A DNA stretch of 6,457 bases from the NCBI GenBank assembly GCA_017881145.1, contig JADGRG010000022.1, forward strand, positions 1 to 6,457, written 5' to 3'. The stretch's first letter is position 1, and each line of letters begins with the position of its first letter. Under the pieces are notes generated by a model that was not told where the DNA came from, ran no database searches, and was given only the letters and a program-made list of their open reading frames with translations. Source of the DNA: Sandaracinaceae bacterium (GTDB lineage Bacteria; Myxococcota_A; Polyangia; Polyangiales; JAFGIB01). Of this stretch, positions 1 to 4,279 are shown piece by piece. The position numbers and the translations under genes were made by a program.

Positions 1-797
1 AGGCCGTTGCAGTCCCGGAAGCTGCCCTGGCAGGTGGCGACCACGCATTCGCCGCTCTCGCAAGTGCCTGTGGCGTTCGGCGGCGAACAGCTCTGGTTGC
101 AAGCTTGGCAGTGCGTAGCTGTGTTCAGTGGCTGCTCGCAGCCGTCTTTGGGGTCGCCGTTGCAGTCGCCAAAGGCGCCCTGGCAGGACCCGACACCGCA
201 CGCGCCGTGGACGCAGCCGGGCGCGGCGTTGGTCGGTGCGGAGCAGCTCGTCGTGCACTCTCCGCAATGGTCGAGGCTGTCCAGCGCCGTCTCGCAGCCA
301 TTGTCGGGGCTGCCGTCACAGTCGCCGAAGCCGCTCTCACAGTGATCGAGCACGCAGCGGCTCGCCACGCAGGCGGCGAGGCCATGGGCGAAGCGGCAGG
401 TGGTGTTGCACAGGCCGCAATGATCAGGTGAATCGAGTCGGGCTTCGCAGCCGTTGGCGGCTACGCCGTCGCAATCGACGAAGGGCGGAGCGCAACTCAC
501 CAGCAAGCATGAACCGTTGACGCAGGTGGTCTCTGCGTTTGGTCGGGTGCAGGTTGGAAATTCGGTGTGGGTCGTGCACTCGTCGCCAGCTGCAGCATCG
601 CCAGCGTCGCCGCCGTCGGCGGGCGAAGCGTCGTGACCCGCGTCGCGCAGGACGGCAGCATCCGAAGCGTCGACGGCGGTTCCGCGGCGGTGCGTCAAGA
701 GCGACGAATCGTAGGCATGGCAGCCGGCCAAGGCCGCGGTCAAAGGCAGGAGCGCGAACACCCAGGACACACGGTAGAGCGTCTTCGCTTCGCGCAT
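1..797 (-). CDS. Cys-rich repeat lipoprotein, myxobacterial type (C-terminus missing)
   Basis: Probable surface lipoprotein of unknown function; 265 residues are visible and the frame is still open at the left edge. Residues 1-25 form a signal peptide (MREAK, then a hydrophobic stretch) with lipobox L23-A24-G25-C26. An Asp/Ala/Gly-rich linker (about 42-72) follows. Cys-rich units start at F106, F157, F209 and F260 (51, 52 and 51 residues apart). Each runs F-x-D-C-(D/N)-G, then G-C-E, H-C-x-x-C, a further Cys, and C-x-x-x-x-C before the next unit; the fourth is cut off. The even Cys spacing suggests disulfide-bonded modules outside the cytoplasm. I chose ATG 797 because AAGGG (803-807) lies 5 nt upstream and the signal peptide begins at once. 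An in-frame ATG at 830 adds 11 residues, lacks a Shine-Dalgarno sequence and lies beside the candidate -10. Such repeats are common in myxobacterial proteins, but I know of no established role. The call is firm for architecture and open for function. Confidence 0.85.
   Translation of the reverse strand, partial: MREAKTLYRVSWVFALLPLTAALAGCHAYDSSLLTHRRGTAVDASDAAVLRDAGHDASPADGGDAGDAAAGDECTTHTEFPTCTRPNAETTCVNGSCLLVSCAPPFVDCDGVAANGCEARLDSPDHCGLCNTTCRFAHGLAACVASRCVLDHCESGFGDCDGSPDNGCETALDSLDHCGECTTSCSAPTNAAPGCVHGACGVGSCQGAFGDCNGDPKDGCEQPLNTATHCQACNQSCSPPNATGTCESGECVVATCQGSFRDCNG
21..173 (-). repeat. Cys-rich unit 3 (51 aa) of the lipoprotein
   Basis: Residues 209-259, starting FGDCNG with DGCE and THCQAC. 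A fourth unit begins at once (FRDCNG, positions 3-20) and leaves the window, so the array continues to the left. Confidence 0.75.
174..329 (-). repeat. Cys-rich unit 2 (52 aa) of the lipoprotein
   Basis: Residues 157-208, starting FGDCDG with NGCE and DHCGEC. It is one residue longer than units 1 and 3. All Cys positions up to the HCxxC pair keep the same spacing as in unit 1. Confidence 0.75.
330..482 (-). repeat. Cys-rich unit 1 (51 aa) of the lipoprotein
   Basis: Residues 106-156, starting FVDCDG and containing NGCE, DHCGLC and later Cys residues. It is the first of the in-frame tandem units. It is the most diverged in the linker between the HCxxC pair and the final Cys pair. Confidence 0.75.
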
Positions 798-841
798 TCG
801 GGCCCTTGCTGCAGATGAATCTGAGCCCATGTGGTTGATTG

Positions 842-850
842 GCTATACCA
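842..850 (-). promoter_or_regulatory. candidate extended -10 for the lipoprotein gene
   Basis: Read leftward, the sequence is TGG-TATAGC: a TGn extension plus a 4/6 match to the TATAAT hexamer, in an otherwise GC-rich gap. The best -35 at 17 bp spacing (TAGCCG) is weak, 3/6. A transcript would start near 835, giving a leader of about 38 nt to ATG 797. That supports 797 over the ATG at 830. This is pattern matching only. Confidence 0.3.
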
Positions 851-863
851 CCCAATCTGAGGT

Positions 864-880
864 CCGGCTAGCGCGGCCGG
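864..880. repeat. 5-bp inverted repeat CCGGC/GCCGG
   Basis: CCGGC (864-868) and GCCGG (876-880) can pair across a 7-base loop in the gap between the YceI gene and the lipoprotein gene. No T-run follows on either strand, so it is not a standard intrinsic terminator. It lies just upstream of the candidate lipoprotein promoter. Confidence 0.25.
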
Positions 881-934
881 CGCAGCGCTACGCTTTCCCG
901 GGTTTGGGAGGCCTGGTGAAAGCACATACCTCGG

Positions 935-953
935 CAGCGCCTGCTGGCGGCTG
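935..953. repeat. stem-loop after the YceI gene, core CGCC-TGCT-GGCG
   Basis: The core CGCCTGCTGGCG (938-949) forms a 4-bp stem with a TGCT loop. Outer pairing CAG/CTG extends it across a one-base bulge. It starts about 11 bp after the YceI stop codon in the direction of transcription, where a terminator would be expected, but no T-run follows. The same 12-mer recurs at 1581-1592 on the other side of the YceI gene. Confidence 0.3.
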
Positions 954-963
954 GCTCTCACTC

Positions 964-1518
964 TCAAGGCGTCCAGCGCGACTCTTCCGCCGCCACCAGC
1001 AGGCTGGCGGGATCTTTGCGTTCGAGCAGGAGTACCCCGCGCACCACCACGCGGTCCTGCAGCCGGATCGCTCCGGCCAGCGCCTTGAAAGGTGGGATGC
1101 CGAAGCGCGAAGGCTCGAAGGTGACGCTCGTCGTCAACGTGTCGCCCTGGTGAACCAGCGGCACCTGCACCTGCTGCTCGCGACCGTGCAGGTGCAAGCG
1201 TCCCTCGACCACGAAGCGTTGTGGGCCGGTCGCGCGTGCGCGTCCCTCGAAGCGCGCTTCGGGGTGGGCTCGCGTTTGCAGCACGTCCTCCAACATGCTG
1301 CCGTGGATCTTCTGCTTGTCGCTCTCGGAGAGGGCTTTGCTGTCGACGGCATCCCCATGGGCGACACCATCCACGGCGAGTGAGCCCAGACGGAAGGTCG
1401 CCTTCACGGCGCCGCCCTGCAGCGTGACGGAGAAGTCGTGCACGGACAGGCGTAGGTCGTGCGCCAGCCTGGCCAGCAAGCCCTCTTTGAAGGTGAAGAC
1501 ATGGAAGGTTGCGTGCAT
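964..1518 (-). CDS. YceI-like protein, apparently cytoplasmic
   Basis: A 184-residue protein resembling the YceI/lipid-binding-like family, whose members form a lipocalin-like beta-barrel that binds polyisoprenoid or similar hydrophobic ligands. The N-terminus MHATFHVFTFKEGLLARLAHDL, with H20-D21 and alternating beta-strand-like patterns after it, fits members that start directly with the first strand. The family is usually near 180-200 residues, so this looks full length. Many YceI proteins carry a signal peptide; none is visible here, so a cytoplasmic location is inferred. I chose ATG 1518 because GGAAAG (1523-1528) sits 4 nt upstream. In-frame ATGs at 1548 and 1605 only add a poorly structured Cys/Gly-rich extension. 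The gap to the phosphoesterase upstream is 138 bp, so it may have its own promoter. The ligand is unknown; the family assignment rests on overall pattern rather than a catalytic motif. Confidence 0.7.
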   Translation of the reverse strand: MHATFHVFTFKEGLLARLAHDLRLSVHDFSVTLQGGAVKATFRLGSLAVDGVAHGDAVDSKALSESDKQKIHGSMLEDVLQTRAHPEARFEGRARATGPQRFVVEGRLHLHGREQQVQVPLVHQGDTLTTSVTFEPSRFGIPPFKALAGAIRLQDRVVVRGVLLLERKDPASLLVAAEESRWTP

Positions 1519-1530
1519 CTCGCTTTCCGA

Positions 1531-1536
1531 TTTATA
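1531..1536 (-). promoter_or_regulatory. candidate -10 TATAAA before the YceI gene
   Basis: Read leftward this is TATAAA(T), 5/6 to consensus and conspicuous in this GC-rich DNA. It lies 12 nt before ATG 1518. The -35 at 17 bp (GCTTTG) is poor. If used, the transcript would start about 5 nt before the ATG and lose the Shine-Dalgarno sequence, which would make the mRNA nearly leaderless. The AT-rich patch could be chance. Confidence 0.25.
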
Positions 1537-1579
1537 CGCGCAACCCATCGCCCCAAAGCCCGGCAAGGGGCAATCGTTT

Positions 1580-1593
1580 TCGCCTGCTGGCGA
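1580..1593. repeat. stem-loop TCGCC-TGCT-GGCGA
   Basis: Five base pairs around a TGCT loop, in the gap between the phosphoesterase stop and the YceI start. Its core 12-mer CGCCTGCTGGCG (1581-1592) is identical to 938-949. On the minus-strand transcript the stem is followed by AAAACG rather than U residues, so it is not a typical terminator. Confidence 0.3.
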
Positions 1594-1656
1594 GCAAGTG
1601 CGCACGTTTCCACCGCTGTCCAGGAGGCTGGGGCGCTCGGCTGGGCTGCTGACGCC

Positions 1657-2661
1657 TCAGCCAACGTCGTAGACGGCGATCGTGTCGCCGGCGGCGACCA
1701 GCAGGTTCGCCTGCCCGTAGACCCAGCTGCCGGCGTCCACCACCACGATGGGTCGGCCGGGGGTGTCGGTCCAGGCAGCGCAGGGTGCATGACTGTGCCC
1801 GACAATCACGACGTCTGCGCGCCGGCCGTGTGACGCGGGCAGTGAGCCGATCTTGTCGACCACGCTGGCCAGCGCATCGACGTTCTCGCGGACCACGAAG
1901 CCGCCGGCGCGAATGCCCGCCGGAAGCAGACTCTGGTCCGGTGGCCGGTGCGGCTGCGGCGGATCCCTACGCACGCCAAGGAACGTGTCGCGCAGCCATT
2001 GTGCCACGCCCGGCAAGCCGCCGAGCCGATCGATGTATTCCTCGAGGTGCGTGATGCCCGGCGCGAGCGCACCGATGATCGTCGCAACGTGTACCACCGT
2101 TTCGTCCCAGCTGGAGCCAGCCGGCGGCGCAAGATCGTGCTGATGGCCATGCAGCGCGTAAACGTTTCGTCCCAGCCAGAACCCGAGCCGGAAGAGCGCG
2201 GGCTGGCCGGCGCGCTGGTCCGGCAAAGAGCGTAGAAAGCCGGCATCGTGATTGCCCACCACGTGTGCCAGCCCGAGGTCTGCGTCGAGTTGCAGGATCT
2301 GCTTGTAGACAGCGGCATTTTGGATCTTGCCGTAGGTCATCTGGGCTGGGTCGCCGCCAGAGACGCGCCATAGATCGAACCAATCGCCCAGCTGCAGCGC
2401 GTAGCAAGAGAGCGGCTGCGAATCCATGTAGTCGCCAATCACGCCGAGCACTGCGACGAGCTTGTGCGCGCGTCTCGCGTCGCCCTCGAGGAAGATGTCG
2501 CCAGCTGTGCCGTCGCAGAGATGCACGTCCGGGATGGCGAGGATGGGCGTGTCGAAGCGTGGCCCGTTGAAGCTGACGCGCACCGCCGTGTCGTTCAGCG
2601 TGAAGCCTTTGCGCGCGAGCCGAGTGCGAATGTCCGCGACGACCTCGTGGAAGCTCGCCAT
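1657..2661 (-). CDS. calcineurin-like metallophosphoesterase
   Basis: A 334-residue two-metal phosphoesterase, predicted cytoplasmic (no signal peptide). The ordered family motifs are all present: D45-x-H47, G92-D93-x-x-D96 (GDWFDLW), G136-N137-H138-D139, H171-G-H173 and G288-H289-S290-H291. D45, H47, D96, N137, H171 or H173, and H289/H291 are the expected metal ligands. The GDWFDLW and terminal DAGSW (309-313) segments recall LpxH/UshA-like branches, but I would not name a substrate. About 115 residues separate HGHQH from GHSH, with a mixed helical and Pro/Arg-rich stretch, so there is a sizeable insert. I chose ATG 2661 because it overlaps the previous stop as TGATG and has GGAGAG (2670-2675) 8 nt upstream. 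The open frame extends to 2769, but that part is Arg-rich out-of-frame sequence of the neighbour. Expression should depend on translation of the gene at 2661-3071. Confidence 0.9.
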   Translation of the reverse strand: MASFHEVVADIRTRLARKGFTLNDTAVRVSFNGPRFDTPILAIPDVHLCDGTAGDIFLEGDARRAHKLVAVLGVIGDYMDSQPLSCYALQLGDWFDLWRVSGGDPAQMTYGKIQNAAVYKQILQLDADLGLAHVVGNHDAGFLRSLPDQRAGQPALFRLGFWLGRNVYALHGHQHDLAPPAGSSWDETVVHVATIIGALAPGITHLEEYIDRLGGLPGVAQWLRDTFLGVRRDPPQPHRPPDQSLLPAGIRAGGFVVRENVDALASVVDKIGSLPASHGRRADVVIVGHSHAPCAAWTDTPGRPIVVVDAGSWVYGQANLLVAAGDTIAVYDVG

Positions 2662-2675
2662 CAGCGCTTCTCTCC
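2659..2675 (-). promoter_or_regulatory. coupled stop/start TGATG with Shine-Dalgarno sequence
   Basis: The TGA of the upstream gene (2663-2661) shares its last A with the ATG of the phosphoesterase (2661-2659). GGAGAG at 2670-2675 lies within the end of the upstream gene at 8-nt spacing. This arrangement allows the terminating ribosome to restart and decides the phosphoesterase start. Confidence 0.7.
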
Positions 2676-3071
2676 GAGCGAGACGGCCAGATCGACGACG
2701 CGGTAGGTGGCGGCTTCGTCGCAGCGCTGCAAGACCAGGCGCACCACCGTATGCTCTCTGCAATACCAAGCGGTTTCTTCCACCGTGCGGTGACGTCCGG
2801 GTGTTAGCTCATCGGTCATGACCGGGCTCGCCCCGCCCTGGGTTTGATGCTCGTTGCAGCGCGGCCCGAGCTTATCGAAGCTTGCGCGCGGCAGACATTC
2901 CGCCGGATCGCCCACCAGCGCCAGCGGGTCCGCGCCGGTCGGATTCTGCGCGACGCCAACCTTGGCTGGCCCGCCCGCGACCACGACTGCGCCGCCCAGC
3001 GTCGCCACCTGCGAGCAGCATGCGCCTGCGAAGCAAAGCACAACCAACCAAGGCCGAGCCCCTTGATACAT
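2661..3071 (-). CDS. small exported or lipoprotein-like protein, function unknown
   Basis: A 136-residue protein I do not recognise. A hydrophobic N-terminus (about residues 8-19, LVVLCFAGACC) follows an Arg, as in a signal peptide. The candidate lipobox A15-G16-A17-C18 is weak because the -3 position is Ala. A second hydrophobic, Gly/Ala/Val-rich stretch runs from about 22 to 41. The mature part has four Cys (59, 72, 104, 117), enough for two disulfides, which fits export. The C-terminal third (YCREHTVVRLVLQRC, then TYRVVDLAVSL) looks like beta-strands. ATG 3071 is the first start after an in-frame TAA at 3081-3083; no good Shine-Dalgarno sequence precedes it, so the start is the least certain part. 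Its TGA overlaps the phosphoesterase ATG by one base, a strong sign of co-translation. It may act in the envelope in a process linked to the phosphoesterase, which is inference only. Confidence 0.65.
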   Translation of the reverse strand: MYQGARPWLVVLCFAGACCSQVATLGGAVVVAGGPAKVGVAQNPTGADPLALVGDPAECLPRASFDKLGPRCNEHQTQGGASPVMTDELTPGRHRTVEETAWYCREHTVVRLVLQRCDEAATYRVVDLAVSLGEKR

Positions 3072-3220
3072 GCGCCGAGGTTAAGACACTTGAACTTCCA
3101 AAGCGAGGGTCCGCGCGCGCCGCAGCAGGCGTGCTCTACCCGCTACCCGAGTCCGGGCTTGCAGGGCGCGGGCCCAGTGCGTATCCATGCCCAGCGCGCG
3201 ACATACTCGCGAGGCATGAG

Positions 3221-3239
3221 TGAGCGCACGGGCGCTTCA
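3221..3239 (-). terminator. weak stem-loop at the MBL stop codon
   Basis: On the minus-strand transcript TGA-A-GCGC-CCGT-GCGC-TCA folds into a 7-bp stem with a one-base bulge, overlapping the stop codon. No U-run follows, so intrinsic termination is doubtful. The rest of the 165-bp gap (3072-3236) is GC-rich, carries a 7-bp tandem CTACCCG (3136-3149), and shows no gene. Confidence 0.2.
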
Positions 3240-4157
3240 ACGCAAGTGGTAGTGCGCTTCCAGGCTGGGTGCCCCTTCGGCCTGGACCAAGTCGCGCTCC
3301 AGCAAGTGCAGGAGGTGTGCAAACACGGAGCGGGCGGCGGCCGGGTGCAAGAGCTGTGGCACGCCCGCGTAGAGCAGCGGGACGATGTCCGCGATGAGGC
3401 CGATGCCGTTGGTGAGACATTGCGTGATCTGCTGCTCGCGCAGCTGGCGATGGCGCAAGTACGCATGCACGAAGCGTCTTGGGTCGTTGATCGGCGCGCC
3501 GTGCGTCGGCAAGTAGAGAGCGTCGTTGCGCGGCAGGAGCCGTGAAAGGCTGCGCAGGTAGTCGCCCATGTCACCGTCCGGCGGCGCGATCACGCTCGTA
3601 GCCCAGGCCATCACGTGGTCGCCCGTGAAGAGCGCGTGTTCTTCGCGAAGCTGAAAACACAGGTGATTTCTGCAATGGCCTGGCGTGTGCACCGCCTCCA
3701 CGGTGAAGTCTGTGGCTTCGATCACGTCAGCGTCGTGCACCACGATATCGGGAGTGAAGTCCAGATCGGCGCCCGCTTCGACGTCTTCGCCCACTTGATG
3801 CCGACCCGCGAGGTGCGGACCAAATCCGTAGGTCGGCGCCGCGCACCGCTCCTGTAAGAGCCGCGCGGCGGGGCTGTGATCGACGTGGGTGTGCGTCACC
3901 AGGATGTGCGTGATCTCTTCGTCAGCAAGCTCAGCCAAGAGCGCTTCGACGTGCTCGGAGAGCAGAGGCCCCGGATCGACGATGGCGACGCGCCCGCGTC
4001 CCAGTACATATGTACCGCTGCCGTAGTGCGTGAAGGGGCCGGGATTTCTGGCGATCAGCCTACGCACGTTCGGCGCGACTTGCTCGAGCACGCCATAGGC
4101 AAAACGCAGGTCCCGCACGAAGGGAATGCCGTCGGACATGGAGTGCTTCAATAGCAT
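3237..4157 (-). CDS. MBL-fold metallo-hydrolase, LACTB2-like
   Basis: A 306-residue metallo-beta-lactamase-fold hydrolase, predicted cytoplasmic. Zinc-site motifs are intact: H89-x-H91-x-D93-H94 (THTHVDHS), H161 in HTPGH, D180 in TGDH, and H219 in THG. The N-terminal run with NPGPFT, GSGTY and VDPGP is typical of the LACTB2-like (beta-lactamase-like protein 2) branch, as is the C-terminal region from about 230, rich in helices and probably a winged-helix domain. Human LACTB2 has endoribonuclease activity, while other family members hydrolyse thioesters or similar bonds, so the substrate here is open. Length matches the family (about 290-300). ATG 4157 has AGGGA (4166-4170) 8 nt upstream; an in-frame ATG at 4139 would remove six residues and has a weaker site. 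It is divergent from lon across 120 bp and separated from the next leftward gene by 165 bp. Confidence 0.88.
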   Translation of the reverse strand: MLLKHSMSDGIPFVRDLRFAYGVLEQVAPNVRRLIARNPGPFTHYGSGTYVLGRGRVAIVDPGPLLSEHVEALLAELADEEITHILVTHTHVDHSPAARLLQERCAAPTYGFGPHLAGRHQVGEDVEAGADLDFTPDIVVHDADVIEATDFTVEAVHTPGHCRNHLCFQLREEHALFTGDHVMAWATSVIAPPDGDMGDYLRSLSRLLPRNDALYLPTHGAPINDPRRFVHAYLRHRQLREQQITQCLTNGIGLIADIVPLLYAGVPQLLHPAAARSVFAHLLHLLERDLVQAEGAPSLEAHYHLR

Positions 4158-4187
4158 GTCGGGTGTCCCTAGCGGGCAGGCGGCGGG

Positions 4188-4215
4188 AGAATGCGCGTTC
4201 GTCGCAGGTTGTCAG
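4188..4215 (-). promoter_or_regulatory. candidate promoter of the MBL gene
   Basis: Read leftward, -35 CTGACA (4215-4210, 5/6) and -10 CATTCT (4193-4188, 3/6) are separated by 16 bp. A start near 4181 would give a leader of about 23 nt containing the AGGGA site. Its -35 overlaps the candidate lon -35 by five bases. The -10 is weak. Confidence 0.3.
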
Positions 4216-4236
4216 CGTCGAACCAATGGTTACTTT
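4209..4236 (+). promoter_or_regulatory. lon: candidate promoter of lon
   Basis: TTGTCA (4209-4214, 5/6) and TACTTT (4231-4236, 3/6) are spaced 16 bp apart. A start near 4243 would give a leader of about 35 nt. The -10 overlaps the left arm of the 10-bp inverted repeat, so a protein bound there could block it. I saw no CIRCE heat-shock element. A different sigma factor cannot be excluded. Confidence 0.35.
4221..4231. promoter_or_regulatory. palindrome AACCA-A-TGGTT in the lon promoter
   Basis: Perfect 5-bp arms around one base, lying between the -35 and -10 candidates of lon. AACCA recurs at 4274-4278 just before and into the lon start codon, so three copies of the half-site are present in 58 bp. 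This could be an operator; the regulator is unknown. Confidence 0.35.
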
Positions 4237-4279
4237 GCTGAAAGGCGCGGCTCTAGGCCCGTGCGGGGTAAGTAACCAT
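4226..4279. repeat. 10-bp perfect inverted repeat bracketing the lon leader
   Basis: ATGGTTACTT (4226-4235) and AAGTAACCAT (4270-4279) are exact reverse complements separated by 34 bases. The right arm includes the first two bases of the lon ATG and the bases just before it; the left arm covers the candidate -10. If both arms are transcribed, a hairpin would hide the start codon. If bound as DNA, the centres are 44 bp apart, about four helical turns on the same face. Confidence 0.5.

Noticed and set aside
1..482. Regular 153-156 bp periodicity that might suggest a CRISPR or satellite array
   Set aside because: The periodicity is at protein level (Cys framework); the DNA units are diverged and in frame, with no short identical repeats and spacers.
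424..855. 143-codon minus-strand frame over the start of the lipoprotein gene
   Set aside because: The product is very Arg-rich and in a different frame from the signal peptide, lipobox and Cys repeats, so it is a shadow.
829..1383. 184-codon plus-strand frame overlapping the YceI gene
   Set aside because: It runs opposite a gene with a recognisable fold pattern, and its product is low-complexity with no motif.
1549..1571. GCCCC...GGGGC inverted repeat upstream of the YceI gene as a terminator or riboswitch
   Set aside because: The stem is 5 bp with a 12-base loop and only TTTGGGG nearby; no known riboswitch core is visible.
3136..3149. Tandem CTACCCG x2 in the gap after the MBL gene
   Set aside because: Only two 7-bp copies in GC-rich DNA, with no palindrome or promoter link; likely chance.
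2844..3545. 233-codon plus-strand frame across the small exported-protein gene and the end of the MBL gene
   Set aside because: It crosses an intergenic gap and two better supported minus-strand genes, and the product shows no domain.
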